Counted from the first letter of the stretch, positions 50,739-59,900 are shown. The stretch: 64,000 nt of DNA from Bacillota bacterium (GCA_023421675.1 JAEZTC010000014.1:62001-126000), one strand, 5' to 3'. A program made the numbers and translations. Notes: generated from the sequence alone by a model not told the origin.

Positions 50739-51263
50739 ATGGAAGAAATCATTTTGGTAAGACCTGCTAAACAGTTAGAGGAAAAGGCACGAGAGTATAA
50801 GCAGGAACATTTTGATGCCGGCGAATACGAATTACATGGCAGCTCCTTATTTGATAAGCTGGAATATGATGAATGGATGAAACTTGTTGAAGATAATTCT
50901 AATGAGAAAACTGTTAGAGTAGGCTGGGTTATATCTTCCACTTTTTTTGCAGTAAGAAAAAAAGACAGTAAAATAATAGGGATGATAGATATAAGGCATT
51001 CACTAAATGAGTTTCTTAAAAACTATGGTGGAAATATAGGCTATGGGGTCCGACCATCTGAAAGAAATAATGGGTATGCTGCAGAAATACTTAAACAAGG
51101 TTTGGAATACTGCAAAACAATAGGGTTGGAAAAGGTAATGCTTGCATGCTATAAAGACAATCAAGCATCCAGCAAAACAATCGCTAAATGCGGCGGCGTA
51201 TTGGAAAAAGAATTTACCTATCAAAATGGAAGAACTGTACAAGTTTTCTGGATAACAGTATAG
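50739..51263 (+). CDS. GNAT family N-acetyltransferase
   Basis: 174-aa acetyltransferase. IILVRPAKQLEEKAREYKQE opens the protein; GYGVRPSERNNGYAAEILKQ carries the acetyl-CoA motif, and KVMLACYKDNQASSKTIAKC with GGVLEKEF closes the fold, as in RimJ/RimL-like members. The start is ATG 50739 with GAGGTG upstream; the earlier in-frame ATG at 50706 has no site. Divergent from the MocR gene. Substrate unknown. Confidence 0.85.
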   Translation: MEEIILVRPAKQLEEKAREYKQEHFDAGEYELHGSSLFDKLEYDEWMKLVEDNSNEKTVRVGWVISSTFFAVRKKDSKIIGMIDIRHSLNEFLKNYGGNIGYGVRPSERNNGYAAEILKQGLEYCKTIGLEKVMLACYKDNQASSKTIAKCGGVLEKEFTYQNGRTVQVFWITV

Positions 51264-51307
51264 GATAAATATAGCGGTAATGGAAAGAAAGGTATATATA
51301 AACAAAA

Positions 51308-51345
51308 TGCACTCATAATCAAAAATATAACTGATGAGTGCATTT
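51308..51345. terminator. Terminator between convergent genes
   Basis: TGCACTCAT / ATGAGTGCA hairpin with a 17-base loop, then TTTATTATT; serves the acetyltransferase gene and perhaps the minus-strand gene 51370-51585. Confidence 0.75.
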
Positions 51346-51369
51346 ATTATTATATAACTAATTTATAAA

Positions 51370-51585
51370 TCAATATCCAAAGCATTTCTTTATAAATTTA
51401 ATCTTAAACATTCTTAAATGTGACACATCATGGTTTAAAGCATAAAAACCAAGTAACTCAAAGAAAAGTCCCAACCCAATTCCGAAACCTGCAAAAAACT
51501 CAGGTATTCCTACTACATTCTTAAGAAACATGGTTATACCTACAAGCAGTAAACCTGTACTTAGGAGTTTATTTATCTTTCTCAT
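51370..51585 (-). CDS. Small membrane protein, 71 aa
   Basis: Two hydrophobic segments (about residues 8-24 and 29-48) with a basic C-terminal tail (MFKIKFIKKCFGY). No family recognised. GGAGGTGAC precedes the ATG. It follows serS by 22 bp on the same strand, so it could be co-transcribed with it. Confidence 0.6.
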   Translation of the reverse strand: MRKINKLLSTGLLLVGITMFLKNVVGIPEFFAGFGIGLGLFFELLGFYALNHDVSHLRMFKIKFIKKCFGY

Positions 51586-51607
51586 AATGTCACCTCCAAA
51601 TATTCAG

Positions 51608-52876
51608 TTACTTTATAACATCCACACCCATGTATTTTCTCAATGCTTCCGGAACTATAACCGATCCGTCAGGCTGCTGGTAGGTTTCAAGAATACAGGC
51701 AGTTGTTCTTCCAGCAGCTACACCTGAACCGTTAAGAGTATGAACAAACTCAGGCTTTTCATTTATTCCTCTTCTGAATTTTATTGAAGCTCTCCTTGCC
51801 TGGAAGGATTCAAAGTTACTGCAGGATGAAATTTCAACATATCTATTGTAGCTTGGCATCCAGACCTCAATATCATAAGTCATAGCGGATGAAAATCCAA
51901 GATCGCCAGTGCAAAGCCTTACTACCCTGTAAGGAAGACCAAGCAGTTGAAGCACTTCTTCAGCATCATTTGTAAGGGTTTCAAGCTCAGCGTACGAATT
52001 TTCCGGCAAAGCAAATTTAACAAGCTCAACCTTATTGAATTGATGCTGCCTTATAAGTCCCCTGGTATCCCTTCCCGCGGAACCTGCTTCTGCTCTGAAG
52101 CAAGCAGAATAAGCTGCATGTTTAATAGGTAGAGACTTCACATCAAGTATCTGTTCCCTGTACATGTTTGTTACCGGTACTTCTGCAGTCGGTATAAGAA
52201 AATAATCTGTATTTGTAACTTTAAAGGCATCTTCTTCAAATTTGGGCAGTTGTCCTGTTCCCTGCATGCTGTTCCTGTGAACCATGAAAGGAGGGAAGAC
52301 TTCCTTGTACCCATGCTTATCAGTATGAAGGTCAAGCATAAAATTAATTATAGCTCTTTCAAGTCTTGCTCCCAAGCCCTTATAAAATGTAAACCTTGCA
52401 CCTGTAACCTTTGCTGCTGTTGTTGGATCGAGTATGTCAAGTGCTTCTCCTATATCCCAGTGTGGCTTTGGCTCAAAATCAAACTTTCTGGGTTCACCCC
52501 ATTTTCTAAGTTCAATATTATCAGAATCGTCTTTTCCTACGGGTACTGCTTCGTTTGGCATATTTGGAATGGTGAGAATTATCCTCTCAATCTCATCATC
52601 TATATCCTTTACCTGTAAATCAAGCTCTTTTACCTTTTCAGAAAGCTCTTTCATTTCACTCATCAATGATGAAACATCCTTGCCTTCTTTTTTGTACTGT
52701 GGTATTAGCTTTGAATCTGAATTTTGTTTGCTTTTAAGCTGTTCTACCTTTACAAGCAGGTCTCTTCTTCTTTCGTCAAGAAGTAAAAACCCATTGATAT
52801 CAAATTTAGAATTTCTTTTTTCCAGAGCATCCTTAAGAATTTGAGGATTACTCCTTATCGCCTTAATGTCCAACAT
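51608..52876 (-). CDS. serS: Seryl-tRNA synthetase
   Basis: 422-aa class II aminoacyl-tRNA synthetase that charges tRNA-Ser. The N-terminal coiled-coil arm (about residues 25-105) binds the long variable arm. Motif 2 is in CFRAEAGSAGRDTRGLIRQH (about 262-282) and motif 3 in NGSGVAAGRTTACILETYQQ. Length is normal. Only 46 bp separate it from the upstream DUF4446 gene, and no T-box leader is present. It lies near the parAB/origin block as in many Firmicutes. Confidence 0.97.
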   Translation of the reverse strand: MLDIKAIRSNPQILKDALEKRNSKFDINGFLLLDERRRDLLVKVEQLKSKQNSDSKLIPQYKKEGKDVSSLMSEMKELSEKVKELDLQVKDIDDEIERIILTIPNMPNEAVPVGKDDSDNIELRKWGEPRKFDFEPKPHWDIGEALDILDPTTAAKVTGARFTFYKGLGARLERAIINFMLDLHTDKHGYKEVFPPFMVHRNSMQGTGQLPKFEEDAFKVTNTDYFLIPTAEVPVTNMYREQILDVKSLPIKHAAYSACFRAEAGSAGRDTRGLIRQHQFNKVELVKFALPENSYAELETLTNDAEEVLQLLGLPYRVVRLCTGDLGFSSAMTYDIEVWMPSYNRYVEISSCSNFESFQARRASIKFRRGINEKPEFVHTLNGSGVAAGRTTACILETYQQPDGSVIVPEALRKYMGVDVIK

Positions 52877-52922
52877 TTACAAAGCACCTCTTATCAACGT
52901 TTGTTATTATTGTATTTACTCT

Positions 52923-53453
52923 CTATCTTTCAAGTGACATTACATCCCTATAACTCTTTCTTGCAATTTCAATTGCCTGTATTTCCTCAGCAGATAACGC
53001 ATATTTGGATTTTCCGCCGATAACAGGTTTTGAGTAACATGAGGAACTATCCCTTGAATAAATACCGCTTACAACAAACCCGTCGTCATTGTTATCCAAT
53101 AGTGCTATTGAAAAACTCAAATCACTTCCTACATTATCAAAAGCATTATAACGAACTATAGCTTTTTTCTGTATACATTGAACCATATTTCTGTCAATCA
53201 GGCTAAGATGGTTCTCTATTTCCTTGTTCTTATCATTTACTTCCTTAACATTATTGATACAATTCTCCAATAACTCTTCTATATTTCTTCCGCTTAAGCC
53301 ATTCATGAATTTATTATATTTTGTTCTAAGTCTTTTCAGCTTTGACTTATTTGAAAGGTTCATTAATAATAATATTATAATTAAGAAAAAGTTAACACCT
53401 AATATTATTGCCAAGCCAGATGAAATCGATAAACTATCAAGTATTTCGTTCAT
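52923..53453 (-). CDS. DUF4446 family membrane-anchored protein
   Basis: 176-aa protein with one N-terminal membrane helix (about residues 12-33), a coiled coil (RTKYNKFMNGLSGRNIEELL onward) and a C-terminal beta domain containing VRYNAFDNVGSDLSFSIALL and the end ALSAEEIQAIEIA. This is the DUF4446 pattern. These genes typically sit between parB and serS in clostridia, as here. Function is unknown; a link to chromosome segregation or the membrane is suggested only by position. Confidence 0.85.
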   Translation of the reverse strand: MNEILDSLSISSGLAIILGVNFFLIIILLLMNLSNKSKLKRLRTKYNKFMNGLSGRNIEELLENCINNVKEVNDKNKEIENHLSLIDRNMVQCIQKKAIVRYNAFDNVGSDLSFSIALLDNNDDGFVVSGIYSRDSSSCYSKPVIGGKSKYALSAEEIQAIEIARKSYRDVMSLER

Positions 53454-53517
53454 AATCTTTTGCTCCTCAAAACATTTTTTCTTGTCAAAGCCTCACACCT
53501 AAGGCGTTTAAGCTTAA

Positions 53518-53533
53518 TGTTTCACGTGAAACA
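53518..53533. promoter_or_regulatory. parS site 1
   Basis: TGTTTCACGTGAAACA, the exact 16-bp palindromic consensus bound by ParB/Spo0J, eight bases past the parB stop codon. Confidence 0.97.
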
Positions 53534-53540
53534 TTTACCA

Positions 53541-54392
53541 TTACTTATTTTTAATTGAAGCTACAAGCTCTAAAATTCTTTCTAATTCTTCATTTGAGTA
53601 ATACTCAATCATTATCTTTCCTTTTTTATTATTAGAAAGTAGTTTAACCTTAGTACCAAAAATATTTTTAAGCTTATCTTCTATATCTGCTAACTCCTCA
53701 GTTAATTTCGCCTGTTTAGGTTTTTTATCCTTTGATAACATTTTCTTAATTATTTTTTCTGTTTCTCTTACATTTAGTTCCTTATCAATAATCTCTTCAG
53801 TAATCTTTTCCTGGAGCTTAACATCATCAATAGCAAGAAGAGCTCTGGCATGGCCGCTGCTTATTTCTTCATTAATAACATAAGCTTTAAGCTTTCCATT
53901 TAAATTCAAAAGTCTTAATGAATTTGCAATAGCAGGCCTGCTTTTTCCTACTGTATTTGATATTTCTTCCTGAGTAAGATTATACTCTTTCATAAGTCTT
54001 TCATATGCTTCTGCTTCTTCAATAGGATTCAGGTCTTCTCTTTGAATGTTTTCAATCAAAGCCATTTCCATGACCTGCTTATTACTTACATCTCTTACTA
54101 CAACCGGAACAGATGTGAGTCCAGCAAGTCTTGCGGCTCTCCATCTTCTTTCTCCTGCTATAATCTTATATGTATTTTCTTCTTTTTTAACTATAATAGG
54201 CTGAACAACACCATGTTGCTTAATAGATTCTGAAAGCTGCACCAGCTTTTCATTATCAAAGCTTTTTCTAGGTTGATTTGCATTTGGTTCTATTTCATTT
54301 ATTTTAATTTCTTTTACAAAAGTTTCATCACTTGTTGTGTCAGCAGATGTAATAAGTGCTCCAAGCCCTTTTCCAAGACCCTTTTTCATCAT
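53541..54392 (-). CDS. parB: Chromosome partitioning protein ParB (Spo0J)
   Basis: 283-aa CTPase clamp that loads at parS and recruits SMC. The N-terminal KKGLGKGLGALI binds ParA. The ParB nuclease-like domain has PNANQPRKSFDNEKLVQLSE and the CTP-binding GERRWRAARLAGL. The helix-turn-helix is TQEEISNTVGKSRPAIANSL. The C-terminal dimerisation region follows. Its start overlaps the parA stop (ATGATGA), indicating translational coupling. Two parS sites flank the operon. Confidence 0.97.
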   Translation of the reverse strand: MMKKGLGKGLGALITSADTTSDETFVKEIKINEIEPNANQPRKSFDNEKLVQLSESIKQHGVVQPIIVKKEENTYKIIAGERRWRAARLAGLTSVPVVVRDVSNKQVMEMALIENIQREDLNPIEEAEAYERLMKEYNLTQEEISNTVGKSRPAIANSLRLLNLNGKLKAYVINEEISSGHARALLAIDDVKLQEKITEEIIDKELNVRETEKIIKKMLSKDKKPKQAKLTEELADIEDKLKNIFGTKVKLLSNNKKGKIMIEYYSNEELERILELVASIKNK

Positions 54393-55168
54393 ATTCTGCT
54401 TTCCTCCTCAGAAAGGTCAATAACTTCTTCAGCAAGTTCCAGGTAACATTCAGATCCTTTTGACTTTGGATCATAAAGGATAATTGGAAGTCCAAAACTG
54501 GGAGCTTCACTAAGTCTGACATTCCTTGGTATCACGGTTCTGTAAACCTTATTCCTGAAATGTTTCTTAACTTCATCAACTACTTGTATTGAAAGGTTTG
54601 TTCTAGCATCAAACATAGTAAGAACTACTCCTTCAACATCCAACGCCGGGTTAAGATGTCTTTGTACAAGCTTGACAGTATTCATCAATTGGCTTAATCC
54701 TTCAAGTGCATAGTACTCACATTGAATAGGAACTAAAATGGTATTTGATGCTGTTAGTGAGTTTATTGTTAAAAGTCCAAGAGATGGAGGGCAATCTATT
54801 ATTATAAAATCAAATTTGCTCTTTATATCCTCAAGAGCCATTTTCATTCTGTTCTCTCTGGATATTACTGATACCAGTTCAACTTCTGCTCCTGCTAACT
54901 GAATATTCGAGGGACATAATTTAAGATTCTCTACAGGCGTATTAATTAAAGTATTCTCAATAGGTTCGTCGTTAATAATAACATCATAGATGGACTTATT
55001 AATTGACTTCTTATCTATACCAAGACCACTGGTTGAATTACCTTGAGGGTCAACATCAATAAGAAGAACCTTTTTACCTTTATACGCCAGACAGGAACTT
55101 AAATTTACGGCAGTTGTAGTTTTACCTACACCACCTTTCTGATTTGCTATTGCAATTGTCTTTGACAA
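54389..55168 (-). CDS. parA: Chromosome partitioning ATPase ParA (Soj)
   Basis: 259-aa deviant Walker A ATPase. KGGVGKTTTAVNLSSCLA near the N-terminus carries both lysines, followed by LLIDVDPQGNSTSGLG and FIIIDCPPSLGLLT. It binds DNA nonspecifically and works with ParB in origin segregation and control of DnaA. The frame is open to a GTG at 55177. TTG 55168 (giving MSKTIAIANQ) is preferred because AGGAG lies eight bases before it; TTG 55171 is also possible. Confidence 0.95.
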   Translation of the reverse strand: MSKTIAIANQKGGVGKTTTAVNLSSCLAYKGKKVLLIDVDPQGNSTSGLGIDKKSINKSIYDVIINDEPIENTLINTPVENLKLCPSNIQLAGAEVELVSVISRENRMKMALEDIKSKFDFIIIDCPPSLGLLTINSLTASNTILVPIQCEYYALEGLSQLMNTVKLVQRHLNPALDVEGVVLTMFDARTNLSIQVVDEVKKHFRNKVYRTVIPRNVRLSEAPSFGLPIILYDPKSKGSECYLELAEEVIDLSEEESRI

Positions 55169-55331
55169 CAACCTCACTCCTATGTACCATCTCTATTTTT
55201 TTTCATTATTAATGCGTTAACTTATAAAATTATATCACAAAGTAACATATTAAGGGACAAATTTTTAATATAATATATAAAAAATATCAATAACTTGTCC
55301 AAATGCAGCATTAATGCCCATTCTACCCAAA

Positions 55332-55347
55332 TGTTTCACGTGAAACA
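55332..55347. promoter_or_regulatory. parS site 2
   Basis: Second exact TGTTTCACGTGAAACA, about 160 bp upstream of parA and 1.8 kb from site 1. Confidence 0.97.
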
Positions 55348-55373
55348 TAGCAGAAATCAAGCGATTAAAAAGT

Positions 55374-55431
55374 GTTACATTGGCGTGAGAGTTGTAATAC
55401 AACTCGGGTAAGCCAATGTTAACTTTTTATT
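55374..55431 (+). ncRNA. Structured hairpin repeat, copy 1
   Basis: Outer stem GTTACATTGGC / GCCAATGTTAAC (one bulge), internal loop GTGAG opposite CGGGTAA, inner stem AGTTG / CAACT, then TTTTT. A second copy lies 136 bp downstream with the same internal-loop sequence but different stem bases. It could be a small RNA end, a terminator pair or a DNA element. No transcription evidence is available. Confidence 0.45.
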
Positions 55432-55511
55432 GTTTGACTCTGCCATAGTGGATTTAAAATAGTTTGATTTTCTTTATTTTAAACCACATAATCTATAATT
55501 AATTTTAAATG

Positions 55512-55566
55512 TAACTTGGCGTGAGGTCGTCAACCGATTCGGGTAAGTTAATGTTAATTTTTATTG
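55512..55566 (+). ncRNA. Structured hairpin repeat, copy 2
   Basis: Outer stem AACTTGGC / GTTAATGTT with a bulge and two G-U pairs, the same GTGAG / CGGGTAA internal loop, inner stem GTCG / CGAT, followed by a run of five T. The stem bases differ from copy 1 but the pairing is kept. Confidence 0.45.
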
Positions 55567-55677
55567 TTTAATGCTGTAAGTAAAATTAAAATAGTTAGTA
55601 ATCAACTTAGATAAGACTTGTTATCATCCCGGGAAAAGTATATAAATAATAGTAGGTATTTTTGATAGGGGGTTATT

Positions 55678-55944
55678 ATGAAAAGAATAATTTCAGGTAC
55701 AGGCTTACTGCTCACATCAGTAATAATCTTCATAAAGGTTCATGAAATTGCAATTAACAATTATTCAAAAATTAATGATTGGTCAAATTCTAAAGGTAAA
55801 TACTTTTCCTCTCTTGAGGAAACTTCAGGAACAATACCTTTTATTATAAGTATTCTAATGGGCATAACAGGTTTAATACTTATTATATGTGGTTGCCTCG
55901 AAAAAAAGAATACTGAAAAAACCAACAATAATATATCTAAATAA
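55678..55944 (+). CDS. Small membrane protein, 88 aa
   Basis: Two hydrophobic segments (about residues 4-22 and 53-74) around a polar loop (NNYSKINDWSNSKGKYFSSL), with a polar tail. No family recognised. ATAGGGGG precedes the ATG. It lies downstream of the two hairpin repeats and is followed after 93 bp by a GDT1-type gene on the same strand. Confidence 0.6.
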   Translation: MKRIISGTGLLLTSVIIFIKVHEIAINNYSKINDWSNSKGKYFSSLEETSGTIPFIISILMGITGLILIICGCLEKKNTEKTNNNISK

Positions 55945-56037
55945 TTTCAATCCCACATTTTTCCGTATATTAACCCATCCAGTGAATATAATATATCTAA
56001 AGATACTTACTCAATTAATTTACTCAAGGGGTTTAAT

Positions 56038-56307
56038 ATGTGGAAGACTATACTTTCAACTTTTTTACTTGTGTTTCTTGCGGAACTTGGAGATAAGACA
56101 CAGCTTTCTACAATGGCTTTAGCATCAAAATCCTCTTCTATTTGGTACGTTTTTATTGGCTCAGCTGCTGCTTTGGTTCTTTCTTCCTTAATAGGAGTTC
56201 TTGCCGGTTCCGTGATAAATAAATATGTACCTCAGAACTATATTCAAATGGGAGCAGGTTTATCATTTCTTGTAATAGGAGTTCTTTTATTATTAGGCAA
56301 AATATAA
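56038..56307 (+). CDS. TMEM165/GDT1 (UPF0016) family transporter, single-repeat form
   Basis: 89-aa membrane protein with three hydrophobic segments and the signature ELGDKTQLSTMAL at about residues 15-27. The family exports Mn or Ca; full-length members have two such repeats, while this one is a half-size protein that probably works as a dimer. CAAGGGG stands upstream of the ATG. No yybP-ykoY (Mn) riboswitch features are visible in front of it. It converges on gyrB. Confidence 0.85.
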   Translation: MWKTILSTFLLVFLAELGDKTQLSTMALASKSSSIWYVFIGSAAALVLSSLIGVLAGSVINKYVPQNYIQMGAGLSFLVIGVLLLLGKI

Positions 56308-56363
56308 CAAGACAGTAATTGTCCTAAAATCAACTAGTGGTAAATTTTATATTTTTACATAAT

Positions 56364-56388
56364 AAAAGACAGCCATAGGCTGCCCTTT
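56364..56388 (-). terminator. Terminator after gyrB
   Basis: On the minus strand, GGGCAGCC / GGCTGTC hairpin with a three-base loop followed by TTTTATT. Confidence 0.75.
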
Positions 56389-56399
56389 AATTATAAATT

Positions 56400-58325
56400 T
56401 TATATATCAAGATTTGTTACATGTTTTGCATGAGATGTAATAAATTCTTTTCTTGGATCAACTTTATCACCCATAAGGATTGTAAATATTTCATCTGCAG
56501 CCACAGCATCCTCTAGTTCAACCCTCAATATTGATCTTGTCTCAGGATTCATTGTTGTTTCCCAAAGCTGTTCTGGGTTCATTTCTCCAAGACCTTTATA
56601 TCTTTGTATACTGCAGTCTTCCTTTTTCCAATTTCTTTCATTTATTTTTTTATCCATTTCTTTTTCATTGTAAGCATATGTTTCTTCTTTGTTTTTTGCA
56701 ATTTTAAAGAGTGGAGGCTGTGCAATATATATATGACCATTCTCAACAAGATCCTTCATATACCTAAAGAAGAAGGTAAGAAGAAGCGTTCTTATATGTG
56801 ATCCATCAACATCTGCATCCGCCATTATAATTACCTTATGGTATCTTAATTTATTTAAGTCAAAATCATCGCCGATGCTTGCACCTAAAGCAGTAATTAC
56901 AGGTAAAAGTTTTTCATTGTCATATACCTTGTCAATTCTGGCCTTTTCAACATTAAGCATTTTTCCCCAGAGAGGAAGTATTGCCTGGAACTTTCTGTCT
57001 CTTCCCTGTTTAGCAGATCCTCCTGCAGAGTCTCCCTCAACAATAAATATTTCACATTGTGCAGGATCTCTTTCCTGGCAGTCGGCAAGTTTACCCGGAA
57101 GAGAAGTTGACTCAAGCACTCCCTTTCTTCTTGTAAGCTCTCTAGCCTTTCTTGCTGCTTCTCTAGCCCTGGCAGCAGTCAGACACTTATCAAGTATTCC
57201 TCTTACAAGCTGAGGATTTTCTTCAAACATATCTGTAAGCTTTTCATTTAATGTATTTTCAACAAGGCTTCTTATTTCACTGTTTCCAAGCTTTGTTTTT
57301 GTCTGTCCTTCAAACTGCGGATCAGTAAGTTTTACACTTATTACACAAGTCAAACCTTCTCTTATATCTTCACCCATAAGGTTTTTATCATTTTCTTTGA
57401 TAATATTATACTTTCTTGCATAATCATTAAAAACCTTTGTTATAGCAGTTTTAAATCCTGTAAGATGAGTTCCGCCTTCGCCAGTCCTTATATTGTTTGC
57501 AAAGCTTATAATATTTTCAGCATATGAATCATTGTACTGCATTGCAATTTCTACATATGATCCATCCTTTAAACCTTCTACATATATAGGTCTTTCATGA
57601 AGTACTTCCTTTGTCTTGTTCATATACTCTACAAAGGATATTATTCCACCTTCATAATGGAGGTTCTTTTCCTGTCTTTCTTCTTCTCTATCATCTATAA
57701 GCTTTATTCTTATTCCTTTATTTAAAAATGCCATTTCTCTAAGCCTTGCAAGAAGTGTATCAAAATCATAATGAAGATCTTCAAATATTTCATCGTCAGG
57801 CTTAAAAGTAGTTTTTGTACCGGTAATCTCTGTATCTCCAACTTCCTGCAGTGGTGTAACTGTTTTTCCTCTTTCATATCTCTGTTTATATATCTTACCC
57901 TCTCTGGAAACCTCTACTTCGAGGTACTCAGATAAGGCATTAACAACAGATGCACCAACACCATGCAAACCGCCAGATACTTTGTAAGCTCCGCCTCCGA
58001 ATTTACCGCCGGCATGTAAAATTGTATGTACAACCTCAACAGTAGGAATTCCCATTTTAGGATGAATACCAACAGGTATTCCTCCACCGTTATCAGTAAC
58101 AGTAATTGAATCATCCTTATTTATAACAACAACAATCTCATCGCATCTTCCTGCTAATGCCTCATCTATACTATTATCAACTATCTCGTAAACCAGATGA
58201 TGCAAACCTCTTGAAGATGTTGATCCTATGTACATTCCCGGTCTTTTTCTAACTGCTTCAAGCCCTTCAAGTACCTGTATTTGACTCTCATCATAAGATG
58301 GATTTACATTTGTAACTTCTTCCAT
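56400..58325 (-). CDS. gyrB: DNA gyrase subunit B
   Basis: 641-aa ATPase subunit of gyrase. GHKL motifs are in VDNSIDEALAGRCDEI, TVTDNGGGIPVG and GGLHGVGASVVNAL. The Toprim domain has IFIVEGDSAGGSAKQGRDR and IIMADADVDGSHIRTLLL, and the C-terminal GAMDxxxLW-like region is RYKGLGEMNPEQLWETTMNP. Length is normal. gyrA is not adjacent: the next gene on the far side is the convergent GDT1-type gene. It follows remB by 45 bp. Confidence 0.97.
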   Translation of the reverse strand: MEEVTNVNPSYDESQIQVLEGLEAVRKRPGMYIGSTSSRGLHHLVYEIVDNSIDEALAGRCDEIVVVINKDDSITVTDNGGGIPVGIHPKMGIPTVEVVHTILHAGGKFGGGAYKVSGGLHGVGASVVNALSEYLEVEVSREGKIYKQRYERGKTVTPLQEVGDTEITGTKTTFKPDDEIFEDLHYDFDTLLARLREMAFLNKGIRIKLIDDREEERQEKNLHYEGGIISFVEYMNKTKEVLHERPIYVEGLKDGSYVEIAMQYNDSYAENIISFANNIRTGEGGTHLTGFKTAITKVFNDYARKYNIIKENDKNLMGEDIREGLTCVISVKLTDPQFEGQTKTKLGNSEIRSLVENTLNEKLTDMFEENPQLVRGILDKCLTAARAREAARKARELTRRKGVLESTSLPGKLADCQERDPAQCEIFIVEGDSAGGSAKQGRDRKFQAILPLWGKMLNVEKARIDKVYDNEKLLPVITALGASIGDDFDLNKLRYHKVIIMADADVDGSHIRTLLLTFFFRYMKDLVENGHIYIAQPPLFKIAKNKEETYAYNEKEMDKKINERNWKKEDCSIQRYKGLGEMNPEQLWETTMNPETRSILRVELEDAVAADEIFTILMGDKVDPRKEFITSHAKHVTNLDI

Positions 58326-58370
58326 ACTTCCTCCTAATTTCTTACTAATTAATATTATAAAAAAATTGTT

Positions 58371-58640
58371 TTATAAATTAGATATATCGTTTACAAAAGT
58401 TGATCGCTTTTGAAGTGTTATTGACGATATAGGTGAAAGGTATATTTTACTCTTCTTATCTGTTTCTGTAATAATAAATGACTTTGGAAGGTCATTAGTA
58501 ATGCTTTCTATAAAACCTTCCTCCTCAGCAATTTTTAAAAAGTCTTTTGTATCTTTTGATACTGTAGTTGTATCTATATCAAGAATTGCAATTATATTTC
58601 TTACCGGTATTACTACGTCTCCGCCTATATGCAAAAACAT
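58371..58640 (-). CDS. remB: RemB family regulator (DUF370, YaaB)
   Basis: 89-aa small protein starting MFLHIGGDVVIPVRNIIAI, the signature of the RemA/RemB family (DUF370). In Bacillus, RemB lies between recF and gyrB and influences extracellular matrix genes. The same location is seen here. AGGAGG precedes the ATG. The 147-bp gap to recF is AT-rich with no evident structure. Confidence 0.9.
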   Translation of the reverse strand: MFLHIGGDVVIPVRNIIAILDIDTTTVSKDTKDFLKIAEEEGFIESITNDLPKSFIITETDKKSKIYLSPISSITLQKRSTFVNDISNL

Positions 58641-58787
58641 TAATATTCCTCCTGTTGTTACACAACTATATATAAATATATTATTAGTATTTTTCTTAAA
58701 GGTATTATAAAAAATATATGATAAATATAAAATGCTATTTAAAATCAGCCACTATATATTTTATCCTAAATAAATATTTAGTGCAAA

Positions 58788-59900
58788 TCATTCATTTTGA
58801 ACCATACCTGCAGTTACTCTAAAGAAATCAGCTTTTTCAATTGCCTGTGCACTAAAAAAACCCTTTTCCGTACAGGTAATAAAAACTTGTATTTCTTCAA
58901 GATTATCAAACAAATATTCCTGCCTTTTTGCATCCAGCTCTGACATTACATCGTCCAATAAAAGTACAGGCCATTCTCCGGTTTCTTCTTTCATAATATT
59001 TATTTCAGCCATTTTTACCGATAAAACAGCCGTTCTTTGCTGACCTTGAGATCCAAATATTTTTATGCTTTTTTCATCTAAAAAAATATCATAATCATCT
59101 CTTTGCGGACCTATTAAAGTAGTTCCTTTAATTAACTCTCTTTCTTTTATTCTATTTAAACTATTTTCAAATTCACTTTTTATAGATTCAGGCCTGCTGA
59201 AATCAGATATATTAAATGATGGGTCATATTTAATATCCAGATTCTCATTTCCTCCTGAAAGCTTTAAATGTTCCTTCTTTGCATATAAACTAAGCTTTTC
59301 AATAAATTGCTGCCTTGCTTTAATTATTTTTGATCCTGTAGTAATAAGATTCTGATTCCAAACTTCCAGTGTATCCAATAGATTTTTTTTGTTTTGTATT
59401 TCTTTAAGAAGAGTATTTCTTTGTTCAAGGATTTTAGCATACTGCTGTAAATCATAAAAATACGCAGGTCTTAACTGACTTATAGTAATATCAATAAACC
59501 TTCTTCTTTCAGAAGGACCTTCTTTAATTATTAAAAGATCCTCTGGAGAAAAAATGACAGTATTCAAATTCCCCATCAAGTCCCCTATTTTTTTAAGAGG
59601 TATTTCATTTATTCTTATCTTCTTTTTACCTTCTTTTTCATATGAAATATCAATTTCAGCATCAAGTATGCTTCTTTTTACTTTTAATTTAATATTATAT
59701 TCCTTCTGTCCAAGCTTTATTAATTCATAATCCCTTGGAGTCCTGTGTGATCTGCCTGATGAGCATATGAAAATTGCCTCAAGAATATTTGTTTTACCCT
59801 GGGCATTATATCCGTATATTACATTAAATCTTTTATTAATTTTTAAATCCAGACTGTCATAGTTTCTATAATTTTTTAAGCTTATGCCCTCAATAAACAA
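58788..59900 (-). CDS. recF: DNA replication and repair protein RecF
   Basis: 370-aa ABC-type ATPase of recombinational gap repair. Walker A is in VIYGYNAQGKTNILEAI at about residue 30; the signature motif is in KIFGSQGQQRTAVLSVKMAE and Walker B in WPVLLLDDVMSELD. Length and position after the S4 gene match the conserved origin operon. AGGAAT-like site at its start overlaps the S4 gene end region (16-bp gap). Confidence 0.96.
   Translation of the reverse strand: MFIEGISLKNYRNYDSLDLKINKRFNVIYGYNAQGKTNILEAIFICSSGRSHRTPRDYELIKLGQKEYNIKLKVKRSILDAEIDISYEKEGKKKIRINEIPLKKIGDLMGNLNTVIFSPEDLLIIKEGPSERRRFIDITISQLRPAYFYDLQQYAKILEQRNTLLKEIQNKKNLLDTLEVWNQNLITTGSKIIKARQQFIEKLSLYAKKEHLKLSGGNENLDIKYDPSFNISDFSRPESIKSEFENSLNRIKERELIKGTTLIGPQRDDYDIFLDEKSIKIFGSQGQQRTAVLSVKMAEINIMKEETGEWPVLLLDDVMSELDAKRQEYLFDNLEEIQVFITCTEKGFFSAQAIEKADFFRVTAGMVQNE

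Noticed and set aside
51608..52923. T-box leader for serS
   Set aside because: Only 46 bp separate serS from the upstream gene and no T-box motif or specifier loop is visible.
55945..56037. Mn (yybP-ykoY) riboswitch before the GDT1-type gene
   Set aside because: The 93-bp gap is AT-rich, with no conserved riboswitch loops or terminator.
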